Shown here piece after piece: positions 28,219 through 37,169 of a stretch of DNA of 64,000 nt. Numbering within the stretch: the stretch's first letter is position 1; every line of letters starts with the position of its first letter. The stretch is from Streptomyces sp. Sge12 (lineage in GTDB: Bacteria > Actinomycetota > Actinomycetes > Streptomycetales > Streptomycetaceae): positions 4,208,001-4,272,000 of the forward strand of contig NZ_CP020555.1 of assembly GCF_002080455.1 (NCBI RefSeq), read 5' to 3'. A program made the position numbers and the translations under genes. Below the pieces are notes generated by a model, which did no database searches, was not told the DNA's origin, and worked only from the letters and a program-made list of their open reading frames with translations.

Positions 28219-29010
28219 ATGCCGCCCCGAGGGAAGAAGCCGCGCACCTACGACCCCGCCAGGATCCGTACGGCCGTCACCGCGCAGTTCGCGCATGTGG
28301 GCGCGGCCGTGGGGGAGTTGGCGCCCGAGCAGCTGGCGCGGCCCAGCGGGCTCGGCGACTGGAGCGTCGCCGAACTCGCCGCGCACATCGCCTGGATCGC
28401 CGACTCGCTGGCGGGCGGCCTGGCCCGGCCGCCGGCCGCCGTCGCCGAGCTGTCGGCCGTCGAATGGCCCTTCGCCACCGCCTCCCTCGCCGGGAAGATC
28501 TCCGAGGCGGCCCGGGAGACCCTGACCGGTGCCCCGCTGCCCGAGCTGTACGCCCGCGCGGCGGCCAGGATGGCCGAGGCGCTCGCGGCGCATTCCGGCG
28601 ACCGGGTGCTGGACCTGTGGATCGGGGACATGACCCTGGCCGACTTCCTGGTCACCCGGACCGTGGAACTGGTGGTCCACACCGACGACCTGAACCGGGC
28701 CACCGGACTGGACATCCCGATTGAGCGGCAGGCGCTGGCCGCCTGCACCCGGCTCCTCGCCGACGCCCTCGCGCTGAAGGCACCGGGCGGTTCGGTCGAG
28801 GTACGCGTCCCGCCCTTCGCCGTGGTCCAGTGCATCGAGGGCCCGCGGCACACCCGCGGCACCCCGCCGAACGTGGTGGAGACCGACCCGCTGACCTGGA
28901 TCCGGCTCGCGACCGGCCGTACGGGATGGGCCGCAGCCCTGGACGAGGCGCACGTACGGGCCAGTGGCGAGCGGGCCGACCTGTCGGCGCTGCTCCCGCT
29001 GATGGGCTGA
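28219..29010 (+). CDS. Maleylpyruvate isomerase/mycothiol-dependent enzyme family protein
   Basis: 263 aa. The N-terminal DinB-like four-helix domain has GLGDWSVAELAAHIAWI and the later ELVVHTDDL, which carry the metal-binding His and Glu/His ligands. The C-terminal part (about 175-260) resembles a sterol-carrier-like domain. Relatives use mycothiol, the actinobacterial thiol, to isomerise or conjugate substrates. The particular substrate is unknown. It has its own promoter 6 nt before the start codon and no operon partner upstream. Confidence 0.82.
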   Translation: MPPRGKKPRTYDPARIRTAVTAQFAHVGAAVGELAPEQLARPSGLGDWSVAELAAHIAWIADSLAGGLARPPAAVAELSAVEWPFATASLAGKISEAARETLTGAPLPELYARAAARMAEALAAHSGDRVLDLWIGDMTLADFLVTRTVELVVHTDDLNRATGLDIPIERQALAACTRLLADALALKAPGGSVEVRVPPFAVVQCIEGPRHTRGTPPNVVETDPLTWIRLATGRTGWAAALDEAHVRASGERADLSALLPLMG

Positions 29011-29021
29011 GGGGGGTCGTG

Positions 29022-29864
29022 GTGGAACCGCTGCGGCGCGCGGTCCGTCCCAGGGGCATGCGTACCTTCCGGCACGTCCACACCTCTGCGGGGCTGGCCC
29101 TCGTACTCGCGCTCGCCGTGGCCGGCTGCGGCCGCGAAGAGGCCGGCGGGGGCGCCCCGCTCCCCGACCCCGTCGGATCCTGGGCCGTCGAGTCCCTGAC
29201 CACGGGCGGTCGCACGCTGCACGCGCCCGATTCCGCCCGGTTGGAGTTCGGGCAGAACCAGGCCAAGGGCAACTACGGCTGCAACGGGTTCACCGCGGTG
29301 GTCGCCTTCGCCGGCCCGTCCGCGGTGACCGTGACGCCCGGCGCCTCGACCACGATGGCCTGTGCGGACATGGAGTTCGAGACGGCCTTCGCCAAGCTGT
29401 TCCAGGGGAAGCTGACCATCGACCGGGGGCCCGACCGGCTCACCCTGAAGACCGCCGACGGGAGCACGATCGCCATGACCTCGGCGCCCGCCGCCTCCGA
29501 CGCCCCGCTCACCACGACCCGCTGGAGCGTGGAGTCCCTGGTCAGCGGTACGACCTCGGCCTCCCTGCCCGCCGAGGCGGCCGGGAAGGCCCAGTTCACC
29601 ATTGCCCCGGACCTCGCGGTGAGCGGCAACCTGGGCTGCAACCGGTTCAGCGCCAAGGCCACCGTGGAGGGCTCGACGGTCACCTTCGGCCCGCTCACCT
29701 CGACCCGGATGGCCTGTGAGGGCCCGGTGGGCGGGGTCGAGCGGGCGCTGACCGACCTGTTCGGCAGCGGCCCGCTCACCTCGAGGATCGAGGGCCGGAC
29801 CCTCACCCTGACCGCGGCCGACGGCAAGGGCCTGACCGCGAAGGCGGCCCCGGCCGCGCAATGA
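29022..29864 (+). CDS. Lipoprotein with two META domains
   Basis: A secreted lipoprotein of about 280 aa. A basic N-region and hydrophobic LALVLALAVAGC give a lipobox with the lipidated Cys. Two META domains follow in tandem (about residues 48-150 and 165-275), each with the conserved GCN motif (GNYGCNGF and GNLGCNRF) and a TMAC/RMAC segment. META-domain proteins are linked to envelope stress and protease-related functions (HslJ). The start GTG 29022 has GAGGGGGG at a proper distance; an internal ATG at 29058 has its G-tract only one base away and is less likely. Confidence 0.82.
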   Translation: MEPLRRAVRPRGMRTFRHVHTSAGLALVLALAVAGCGREEAGGGAPLPDPVGSWAVESLTTGGRTLHAPDSARLEFGQNQAKGNYGCNGFTAVVAFAGPSAVTVTPGASTTMACADMEFETAFAKLFQGKLTIDRGPDRLTLKTADGSTIAMTSAPAASDAPLTTTRWSVESLVSGTTSASLPAEAAGKAQFTIAPDLAVSGNLGCNRFSAKATVEGSTVTFGPLTSTRMACEGPVGGVERALTDLFGSGPLTSRIEGRTLTLTAADGKGLTAKAAPAAQ

Positions 29865-29898
29865 CGCGCATGACGCGCGGTGTCCGGGGTCCCGGGGA

Positions 29899-31341
29899 TC
29901 AGGCCGGGTAGGGCAGCAGGCCGGCGTCGACCTTCTCCCAGGCCGCGCGCAGCCGGGAGAGCCGGTCCGGCTCCGCGGCCGCCTTGTCGGCCTGCTCCCG
30001 GATGTCCCCGGCCAGATTGAACAGCTGGTCCTTGCCCGCCTTGCCGCGGTAGTACTTCCAGTCCCCGCGGCGCAGCGCCCGCTCGCCCCGCACCCGCCAG
30101 AACAGGTCCCGCTCGGCGACCTTCTCGCCGCGCAGCAGGTATCCGGCGAGGCTCACCCCGTCCAGCGGGTAGGCCGGGTGCGGGCGGGCCCCGGCGACCT
30201 CCAGCAGCGTCGCCGTCCAGTCCGGGCTGAACACCGGTACGCGGCTGACCTGCCCGCCGTCGAGCCGGGCGGGCCAGCGCGCGATGTTCGGCACCCGGAT
30301 CCCGCCCTCCTGGAGGGAGGCCTTGTTGCCGGACAGCGGCCAGTTGTACGAGAAGCGCTCGCCGCCGTTGTCGCTGGAGAAGACCACGAGGGTGTCCTGC
30401 TCCTGGCCGGAACGCTTCAGCGCCTCCAGCACCTTGCCGATCGAGCGGTCGAGGTCCTCGACCATCTCCTTGTACTTCTCGACGGAGCCGCCGTCCTGGT
30501 GCCACAGGGCGCGCCCGTCGCCCGCCTTGATCCGCCGGACGATCTCGGCGCTCTGCTCGGTGTCCCCGTCGGCGATCCACGGCCAGTGCGGGGTGGTGAA
30601 GTTGAGGTTCAGCAGCCACGGCTTGCCGTGGTGGTCGCGCGAGACGTACTCGCTCGCCCGCTCGGTGATGATCCGGGTGTAGTAGCGCAGGTCCTTGTAC
30701 TCGGCGTCGCCCTCGTAGAGGTCGTACTCGCCGCCCAGGCCCAGCTTGGAGTAGTACTCCAGGGCCCCGCCGAAGTTGCCGAAGAACTCATCCCAGCCGG
30801 ACTTGGTCGGGCTGTAGTCGGGCAGGTAGCCCGCGTGCCACTTCCCGATCAACGCGGTGGAGTAGCCGGAGGACTTCAGCAGTGAGGCCAGCGTCGGGTG
30901 GGTGGGGTCCAGACCGGCCGACTTGTCGGCGATCGGCTCGGCCAGACCGCCCTTGGTACGGGCCGGGTAGCGCCCGGTGTAGAGGCTGAACCGGGTCGGC
31001 GAGCAGGTCGCGGAGCCCGAGTAGGCGTCGGTGAACCGGACGCCCTGGCGGGCGAGGCGGTCCAGGTTCGGGGTCTTGATGTGCGGGGAGCCGTAGGAGG
31101 AGAGGTCGGCCCAGCCCAGGTCGTCGCCGAGGATGAACAGGATGTTCGGCCGGCGTGACGGCCGGTTCCGGCCGGCCCGGAACTCCCGCTCCTGCGGCGT
31201 GTTCTGCCCGTCCGCAGAGGCCGCGCCGGCCGGAGCGGCAGCGGCCGGGGAGGCGCCCAGCCCCACCGCCGCGGCGGCCGCGCTCACGCCGACCGCGCCG
31301 CCGAAGGCGCGCCGGGACAGGTTGGGTTCGTACGAGGTCAC
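29899..31341 (-). CDS. Secreted sulfatase (Tat-exported, formylglycine type)
   Basis: 480 aa from GTG 31341, with GGAG five bases upstream. The N-terminus has the twin-arginine motif LSRRAFGG followed by an Ala-rich hydrophobic segment. The sulfatase signature CSPTRFSLYTGRYP holds Cys113, which a formylglycine-generating enzyme converts to the catalytic aldehyde. Metal residues include Asp73-Asp74 (LGDDLGWAD) and FSSDNGGE. It hydrolyses a sulfate ester outside the cell; substrate unknown. A Cys-containing leader ORF upstream suggests control by sulfur supply. Confidence 0.92.
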   Translation of the reverse strand: MTSYEPNLSRRAFGGAVGVSAAAAAVGLGASPAAAAPAGAASADGQNTPQEREFRAGRNRPSRRPNILFILGDDLGWADLSSYGSPHIKTPNLDRLARQGVRFTDAYSGSATCSPTRFSLYTGRYPARTKGGLAEPIADKSAGLDPTHPTLASLLKSSGYSTALIGKWHAGYLPDYSPTKSGWDEFFGNFGGALEYYSKLGLGGEYDLYEGDAEYKDLRYYTRIITERASEYVSRDHHGKPWLLNLNFTTPHWPWIADGDTEQSAEIVRRIKAGDGRALWHQDGGSVEKYKEMVEDLDRSIGKVLEALKRSGQEQDTLVVFSSDNGGERFSYNWPLSGNKASLQEGGIRVPNIARWPARLDGGQVSRVPVFSPDWTATLLEVAGARPHPAYPLDGVSLAGYLLRGEKVAERDLFWRVRGERALRRGDWKYYRGKAGKDQLFNLAGDIREQADKAAAEPDRLSRLRAAWEKVDAGLLPYPA

Positions 31342-31458
31342 AGGTACTCCAAGGCATGGCCCACCGGCCGGCCCCGGGCGGCGCGGGACGGCGCGCGGCA
31401 CGGCAGGGCAGGCTCGGACAGGGATCAGGAAAGGAAAGGAACGAAATGCGGCGTGTGA

Positions 31459-31554
31459 CTACGCAGAACAGCGACAGATGGCGCTCGCGACACGGACAAG
31501 GTCCACGTGCCGGCGCTCGACGAGGGTGACGGTTCGGTCACCGAGAGGCTGCAT
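31459..31554 (-). CDS. Putative cysteine leader peptide of the sulfatase mRNA
   Basis: A 31-codon ORF, ATG 31554 to TAG 31459, lying 117 bp upstream of the sulfatase start on the same strand. Its C-terminal half reads ERRHVDLVRVASAICRCSA. The pattern RRHVDL-x-R-x2-SA-x-C is that of short peptides annotated in Streptomyces as putative leader peptides before sulfur and cysteine metabolism genes. The two near-terminal Cys codons (TGT CGC TGT) would stall a ribosome when Cys-tRNA is scarce. In mycobacteria, Cys-rich short ORFs act as cysteine-responsive attenuators. The downstream sulfatase releases sulfate, so the context fits. Confidence 0.75.
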   Translation of the reverse strand: MQPLGDRTVTLVERRHVDLVRVASAICRCSA

Positions 31555-31666
31555 GAGCCGAGAGCCTGTACGAATGCCCGTGGGCCTGTCAACAAGGGCA
31601 TTCCGGATACCGAGACGGAATGGATCGGTCACCCTCTGTGCTGTGACATTTCCCGGCCGTCCCCAA

Positions 31667-31696
31667 TTCGGACCAGTGGTCGATCTCGCCTACACT
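31667..31696 (+). promoter_or_regulatory. purF promoter (leaderless type)
   Basis: TTCGGA at 31667-31672 and TACACT at 31691-31696 are 18 bp apart. Seven bases separate the -10 from the GTG start at 31704, and there is no ribosome-binding site, so transcription probably starts at or next to the start codon. Confidence 0.5.
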
Positions 31697-31703
31697 CGGA
31701 AGC

Positions 31704-33221
31704 GTGCCTCGTGGTGATGGACGACTCAACCACGACCTGCTCCCCGGCGAAAAGGGCCCCCAGGACGCTTGCGGCGTCTTCGGTGTCTGGGCTCCGGGTG
31801 AAGAGGTCGCCAAGCTCACCTACTTCGGACTGTATGCGCTGCAGCACCGTGGACAAGAGTCCGCGGGAATCGCTGTGAGCAACGGTTCCCAGATCCTCGT
31901 CTTCAAGGACATGGGCCTCGTTTCCCAGGTCTTCGACGAAACCTCTCTCGGCTCGCTCCAAGGTCATATCGCGGTCGGTCACGCCCGCTATTCGACCACC
32001 GGGGCCTCCGTCTGGGAGAACGCCCAGCCGACCTTCCGTGCGACCGCCCACGGCTCCATTGCCCTGGGTCACAACGGCAACCTGGTGAACACCGCCGAGC
32101 TTGCCGAGATGGTCGCCGACCTCCCCCGTCAAGACGGCCGCGCCACCCAGGTGGCCGCCACCAATGACACCGACCTGGTCACCGCCCTGCTCGCCGGCCA
32201 GACCGACGACGAGGGCAAGCCCCTGACCATCGAGGAGTCGGCCGCCAAGGTCCTGCCTCAGGTCAAGGGCGCCTTCTCGCTCGTCTTCATGGACGAGGGG
32301 ACCCTCTACACCGCCCGTGACCCGCAGGGCATCCGCCCGCTGGTCCTCGGCCGCCTGGAGCGCGGCTGGGTGGTCGCGAGTGAGACCGCCGCCCTCGACA
32401 TCTGCGGCGCCAGCTTCGTCCGCGAGGTCGAGCCGGGCGAGCTCATCGCGATCGACGAGAACGGCCTGCGCACCTCTCGGTTCGCGGAAGCAAAGCCCAA
32501 GGGCTGTGTCTTCGAGTACGTCTACCTGGCGCGCCCGGACACCGACATCGCCGGCCGGAACGTCTACCTCTCGCGTGTCGAGATGGGCCGGCGCCTGGCC
32601 AAGGAAGCCCCGGTGGACGCCGACCTGGTGATAGCGACGCCGGAATCCGGCACGCCCGCCGCGGTCGGATACGCCGAGGCCAGCGGGATCCCGTACGGAT
32701 CCGGCCTGGTCAAGAACGCCTACGTGGGCCGGACCTTCATCCAGCCCTCGCAGACGATCCGCCAGCTCGGCATCCGGCTCAAGCTCAACCCCCTCAAGGA
32801 AGTCATCCGGGGCAAGCGCCTGGTGGTCGTCGACGACTCGATCGTCCGCGGCAACACCCAGCGCGCCCTGGTCAAGATGCTCCGCGAGGCCGGCGCGGCC
32901 GAGGTCCACATCCGGATCTCCTCGCCGCCGGTGAAGTGGCCGTGCTTCTTCGGCATCGACTTCGCCACCCGGGCCGAGCTGATCGCCAACGGCATGACGG
33001 TCGACGAGATCGCCACGTCCCTGGGCGCGGACTCGCTGTCCTACATCTCGCTCGACGCGATGGTCGAGGCGACCACCATCCAGAAGCCCAATCTCTGCCG
33101 TGCCTGCTTCGACGGCGAGTACCCGATGGAGCTGCCCGACCCGCAGCTCCTGGGCAAGCAGCTGCTGGAGTCCGAGCTCGCGGGCGGCACGGACGCCGCC
33201 GACGCGCTCCGTCGCCCGTAG
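31704..33221 (+). CDS. purF: Amidophosphoribosyltransferase
   Basis: First committed step of purine synthesis: PRPP plus glutamine to phosphoribosylamine. 505 aa. A 22-residue propeptide precedes Cys23 in QDACGVFG, the N-terminal nucleophile exposed after cleavage. Cys residues in KGCVFEYVY, KWPCFFGID and LCRACFDGEYP mark the oxygen-sensitive 4Fe-4S type, as in Bacillus. The PRPP loop is VVVDDSIVRGNT. It is transcribed from a promoter abutting its GTG start, with purM 91 bp downstream. Confidence 0.97.
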   Translation: MPRGDGRLNHDLLPGEKGPQDACGVFGVWAPGEEVAKLTYFGLYALQHRGQESAGIAVSNGSQILVFKDMGLVSQVFDETSLGSLQGHIAVGHARYSTTGASVWENAQPTFRATAHGSIALGHNGNLVNTAELAEMVADLPRQDGRATQVAATNDTDLVTALLAGQTDDEGKPLTIEESAAKVLPQVKGAFSLVFMDEGTLYTARDPQGIRPLVLGRLERGWVVASETAALDICGASFVREVEPGELIAIDENGLRTSRFAEAKPKGCVFEYVYLARPDTDIAGRNVYLSRVEMGRRLAKEAPVDADLVIATPESGTPAAVGYAEASGIPYGSGLVKNAYVGRTFIQPSQTIRQLGIRLKLNPLKEVIRGKRLVVVDDSIVRGNTQRALVKMLREAGAAEVHIRISSPPVKWPCFFGIDFATRAELIANGMTVDEIATSLGADSLSYISLDAMVEATTIQKPNLCRACFDGEYPMELPDPQLLGKQLLESELAGGTDAADALRRP

Positions 33222-33237
33222 CCCTGGTTCAACCTGC

Positions 33238-33275
33238 GCCGGGCCCTGTCTTTGAGGCTTCTCCCAGGGCCCGGC
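33238..33275 (+). promoter_or_regulatory. Inverted repeat between purF and purM
   Basis: GCCGGGCCCTG (33238-33248) and CAGGGCCCGGC (33265-33275) form an 11-bp perfect stem with a 16-base loop. It may be a partial terminator that sets the purF:purM ratio, or a processing site. Confidence 0.5.
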
Positions 33276-33312
33276 ACCACACGCAGTAACGACACGAAAG
33301 CTCTCTCCTGTC

Positions 33313-34383
33313 ATGACAGAGAAGACCACCGGTGCCAGCTACGCAGCCGCAGGCGTGGACATCGAAGCGGGCGACCGCGCCGTCGAGCTGATGAAGGAGT
33401 GGGTGAAGAAGACGCAGCGCCCCGAGGTCCTCGGCGGCCTCGGCGGCTTCGCCGGCCTCTTCGACGCCTCCGCCCTCAAGCGATACGAGCGCCCCCTGCT
33501 CGCCTCGGCCACCGACGGCGTCGGCACCAAGGTGGACATCGCCCGCCAGCTCGGCGTGTACGACACCATCGGCCACGACCTGGTGGCGATGGTCATGGAC
33601 GACATCGTCGTCTGCGGCGCCGAACCGCTCTTCATGACCGACTACATCTGCGTCGGCAAGGTGCACCCCGAGCGTGTCGCGGCCATCGTCAAGGGCATCG
33701 CCGAGGGCTGCGTCCTCGCCGGCTGCGCCCTGGTGGGCGGCGAGACCGCCGAGCACCCCGGCCTGCTGGGTCCGGACGACTTCGACGTGGCGGGTGCCGG
33801 AACGGGCGTCGTCGAGTACGACCGCCTGCTCGGCGCGGATCGCATCCGTACGGGTGACGCCGTCATCGCGATGGCTTCGTCCGGCCTTCACTCGAACGGG
33901 TACTCGCTCGTCCGGCACGTGCTCTTCGACCGCGCCGGCATGTCGCTCGACCAGCACGTGGAGGAGCTCGGCCGGACGCTCGGCGAGGAGCTCCTGGAGC
34001 CCACCAAGATCTACTCGCTGGACTGCATGGCCCTCACCCGTACGGCCGAGGTGCACGCCTACTCGCACATCACCGGCGGCGGCCTCGCGGCGAACCTGGC
34101 CCGGGTCATCCCGGACCACCTGCACGCCACGGTCGACCGTACGACCTGGACTCCCGGTGCGATCTTCGACCTGGTCGGCAAGGCCGGCGAGGTGGAGCAG
34201 CTGGAGCTGGAGAAGACCCTGAACATGGGTGTCGGCATGATGGCCGTCGTGCCCGCCGAGTCGGTGGACGTGGCCCTGACCGCGCTGGCCGACCGGGGTG
34301 TCGACGCGTGGGTCGCGGGAGAGATCCTGGACCGCGGCGACCGCACCGAGGGTGCGACCCTGACTGGTTCCTACGCGAGCTGA
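33313..34383 (+). CDS. purM: Phosphoribosylformylglycinamidine cyclo-ligase (AIR synthetase)
   Basis: 356 aa; closes the imidazole ring of FGAM to AIR with ATP. Motifs ASATDGVGTKVDIA, DDIVVCGAEPLFMTDY, CALVGGETAEHPG and HITGGGLAANLARV are all present. Probably cotranscribed with purF through the intergenic inverted repeat, and closed by a terminator followed by T-rich sequence. Confidence 0.97.
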   Translation: MTEKTTGASYAAAGVDIEAGDRAVELMKEWVKKTQRPEVLGGLGGFAGLFDASALKRYERPLLASATDGVGTKVDIARQLGVYDTIGHDLVAMVMDDIVVCGAEPLFMTDYICVGKVHPERVAAIVKGIAEGCVLAGCALVGGETAEHPGLLGPDDFDVAGAGTGVVEYDRLLGADRIRTGDAVIAMASSGLHSNGYSLVRHVLFDRAGMSLDQHVEELGRTLGEELLEPTKIYSLDCMALTRTAEVHAYSHITGGGLAANLARVIPDHLHATVDRTTWTPGAIFDLVGKAGEVEQLELEKTLNMGVGMMAVVPAESVDVALTALADRGVDAWVAGEILDRGDRTEGATLTGSYAS

Positions 34384-34389
34384 GCAGCA

Positions 34390-34430
34390 CTGAAACCCGG
34401 CCCGGGGCGATGCCCTGGACCGGGTTTCAG
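34390..34430 (+). terminator. Terminator after purM
   Basis: CTGAAACCCGG (34390-34400) pairs with CCGGGTTTCAG (34420-34430), with an inner CCCGGGG/CCCTGG part, followed by TCTTTTGTCT. Confidence 0.85.
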
Positions 34431-34470
34431 TCTTTTGTCTGTCGTGCTGTCGTGCAGACGCCTCAGGGCG

Positions 34471-34734
34471 TCAAGCGCCGCGACGCTGTGCCGACGGACC
34501 GGACTCTTCGTCCTCGTCGTCGTCATCGCTGTTGTAGAGGTCCGCGTACCGAGCGTACGGGTCGTCCTCGTCCAGCTCGTCGTCGTCTACCTCGACCGGC
34601 TCGCTGACAGGCAGCGGTTCCGCGGTCGATGCGCCCAGCTCGTTGGCCAGACGCGACAAGTCAGTCCCGCCGCTGCTGTACTTCAGCTGGCGGGCGACCT
34701 TCGTCTGCTTGGCCTTTGCCCGGCCGCGCCCCAT
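34471..34734 (-). CDS. DUF3073 family protein
   Basis: 87 aa from ATG 34734, with GAGGGGG upstream. It opens with the very conserved actinobacterial MGRGRAKAKQTKVARQLKYS, a basic segment, and ends in an acidic Asp/Glu-rich half. Function unknown. It is convergent with purM, as in other streptomycetes from memory. Confidence 0.9.
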   Translation of the reverse strand: MGRGRAKAKQTKVARQLKYSSGGTDLSRLANELGASTAEPLPVSEPVEVDDDELDEDDPYARYADLYNSDDDDEDEESGPSAQRRGA

Positions 34735-35025
34735 GGCTCGACCCCCTCGGTGACGGGGCTCGACGGCCCCAGAGTCTGACACGCGTTCATGGTTCGGAGC
34801 GGGCTCTCCGTGGAGAGACCGTCCGTAGGGGTTTAACGGTACCTGCTTCCGCGGCCATACGGTACGCCGCCCGCATGACGCGCCCCGGTGCAGAACCAAC
34901 AAGGCGCCCCGTCCTCGCTGGTCAGCTGCGATTTTAACCCTTTCCTGGCGGGCGACCCGCCGAAGTGCAGTGAGTTCCGTCTCGCCGCACCCCGGCGGGG
35001 CGCCCCCAGGAGGGTCGCCGGGGGC

Positions 35026-36120
35026 CTAGACCGCGCGGGCGGCGCGGCCGTCCGCCATCCGCTGTTCGGCGATCCGGTCGGCCGCCGCGGCCGGCGGGAT
35101 CCCGTCTGCCTTCGCGCGAGCAAAGATCTCCAGGGTGGTGTCGAAGATCTTCGTGGCCTTGGCCTTGCAGCGGTCGAAGTCGAAGCCGCGCAGCTCGTCG
35201 GCGACCTGGATGACACCGCCCGCGTTGACCACGTAGTCCGGCGCGTAGAGGATCCCGCGGTCGGAGAGGTCCTTCTCGATGCCCGGGTGGGCGAGCTGGT
35301 TGTTCGCCGCGCCGCACACGATCTTCGCGGTGAGCGCCGGGACGGTCTCGTCGTTCAGCGCGCCGCCGAGCGCGCAGGGGGCGTAGATGTCCAGGCCCTC
35401 GGTGCGGATCAGCGCGTCGGTGTCGACGACCGCCGTGACCTTGCCCGGGTGCTTGTCCAGGATCCGGCGCACGGACTCCTCGCGCACGTCGGTGATCACG
35501 ACCTCGGCGCCGTCCTCCAGGAGGTGCTCGACCAGGTAGTGGCCGACCTTGCCGACACCGGCCACGCCGACCTTGCGGCCGCGCAGGGTCGGGTCGCCCC
35601 ACAGGTGCTGGGCGCTGGCGCGCATGCCCTGGAAGACACCGAAGGCGGTGAGGACCGAGGAGTCGCCGGCGCCGCCGTTCTCGGGGGAGCGGCCGGTCGC
35701 CCAGCGGGTCTCGCGGGCCACGACGTCCATGTCGGCGACGTAGGTGCCGACGTCGCAGGCCGTCACGTAGCGGCCGCCGAGGGACTCCACGAAGCGGCCG
35801 TAGGCCTCCAGGAGTTCCTCGCTCTTGAGGACGTCGGGGTCGCCGATGATCACGGCCTTGCCGCCGCCGAGGTCGAGGCCGGCGAGGGCGTTCTTGTACG
35901 ACATGCCGCGCGAGAGGTTCAGCGCGTCCTGGACGGCCTCCTCGTCGGAGGCGTACGCGTGGAAGCGCGTACCGCCGAGGGCGGGGCCCAGGGCGGTGGA
36001 GTGGATGGCGATGACGGCCTTCAGGCCGGTGGCGCGGTCCTGGCACAGCACGACTTGCTCGTGGCCGCCCTGCTCCGTACGGAACAGGGTGTGCAGGACG
36101 CCGTCGGTCATTTCGGTCAC
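35026..36120 (-). CDS. vdh: Valine (branched-chain amino acid) dehydrogenase
   Basis: NAD-dependent oxidative deamination of valine, leucine and isoleucine, feeding branched-chain precursors to fatty acid and polyketide synthesis. I choose GTG 36120, with GGGAG eight bases ahead, giving 364 aa, the length I recall for Streptomyces Vdh. Lys76 (MSYKNALAG) and Lys88 (GGGKAV) are the substrate and catalytic lysines of the Leu/Val dehydrogenase family; the NAD fold is GVAGVGKVG. An ATG at 36135 gives five more residues. Monocistronic. Confidence 0.93.
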   Translation of the reverse strand: MTEMTDGVLHTLFRTEQGGHEQVVLCQDRATGLKAVIAIHSTALGPALGGTRFHAYASDEEAVQDALNLSRGMSYKNALAGLDLGGGKAVIIGDPDVLKSEELLEAYGRFVESLGGRYVTACDVGTYVADMDVVARETRWATGRSPENGGAGDSSVLTAFGVFQGMRASAQHLWGDPTLRGRKVGVAGVGKVGHYLVEHLLEDGAEVVITDVREESVRRILDKHPGKVTAVVDTDALIRTEGLDIYAPCALGGALNDETVPALTAKIVCGAANNQLAHPGIEKDLSDRGILYAPDYVVNAGGVIQVADELRGFDFDRCKAKATKIFDTTLEIFARAKADGIPPAAAADRIAEQRMADGRAARAV

Positions 36121-36314
36121 GGTGGTGACTCCCATGGATGAGATGCGGCGGAAAGACGCCCGCCCTGCGGGTGGGGGAGGGCGTGCTGGGAGCAGAGTAA
36201 GACCTGTCGGCCGCCCGTAGGTGACCTGTCCGAGGATCGAAACACTCCTGGTGTACGGGAGGGCGCGCGGCGCCGGGAGGTGAACCGCACCCCGGATCAG
36301 GGCAGTACGAGAGC

Positions 36315-37169
36315 GTGAGCGAATCCTCCGATCCCCCGCTGCCGTCCGCGCGCTCGGCGCCGACCGTCCCGTACGCCTCCTACCTGCGCGTCTACGAGCC
36401 CCTGACCGCCTTCGCCGAGCCGGAGCGCACGCACTGGTCCGACTACGCCCGGCGCGGGGCGGCCCCGTCGGCCCAGGACGAACTGCGCCGCTCGCTGGCG
36501 GATTTGGTGCGGGTCCCGGTGGTGGGGGTGCCGGCCCACGAGAGCGCGGACGCCTTCACGGCGGTGGTGGACGGGGTGCTGCTGGTCTGCCCGTGGCGTA
36601 CCCGGCTCCGCGGCTGGCTGGCCCTGGAGGAACTGGTCGAGTGGTTCCCGCGGCCGGTGCTGGACGCGGCGCTCCCGCCCGGAGCGCGCCGGCGGGCGGC
36701 CGAGGAATACGAGCACTGGCGCGAGCGGAACCCGGACGCGCGCCCCTGGATCCGTACGGGGGTGTGGCAGATCCCGCTGCGCTGGTTCGTCCTGGTGGCC
36801 GACGAGGAGCGGGAGTACGTGCCGGGCGAGCGGCTGCGCTACCGCACGCCGATGGTGCAGGCGCGGCGCAGGCTCGCCCGGGCGCTGCGGACCCTGCGCG
36901 ACGCGGAGGGGTACGGGATGCTCGCCGACGGGCTGGTGGAGGTGGGGAGCTGGCTGGAGGAGTTCCATCCGCGCTCGATGGTCGAGCTGGACTACGGCGG
37001 TCTGCTGCACGCGCTGCCGGCGGACCGGCTGGCGGCCGACCGCTCGGCGGGGGACCTGGCGGCGGGGATCGCGGCCCTGCGGGCCGGGGACACGGAGGGC
37101 GCGACCGAGGTGTACGGGGAGCTGGCGGAGCGGTGGCGGGCGGTCCGGGAGCGGCTTTTCGCGAATTAG
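36315..37169 (+). CDS. Conserved actinomycete protein of unknown function
   Basis: 284 aa from GTG 36315. No domain is recognised. The sequence is Arg/Glu/Trp-rich, without signal peptide or membrane helix, so cytosolic. A repeated-helix C-terminus ([27 protein letters not shown]) suggests a short TPR-like hairpin. It is placed between vdh and bldC, a position I recall as conserved in Streptomyces. Confidence 0.7.
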   Translation: MSESSDPPLPSARSAPTVPYASYLRVYEPLTAFAEPERTHWSDYARRGAAPSAQDELRRSLADLVRVPVVGVPAHESADAFTAVVDGVLLVCPWRTRLRGWLALEELVEWFPRPVLDAALPPGARRRAAEEYEHWRERNPDARPWIRTGVWQIPLRWFVLVADEEREYVPGERLRYRTPMVQARRRLARALRTLRDAEGYGMLADGLVEVGSWLEEFHPRSMVELDYGGLLHALPADRLAADRSAGDLAAGIAALRAGDTEGATEVYGELAERWRAVRERLFAN

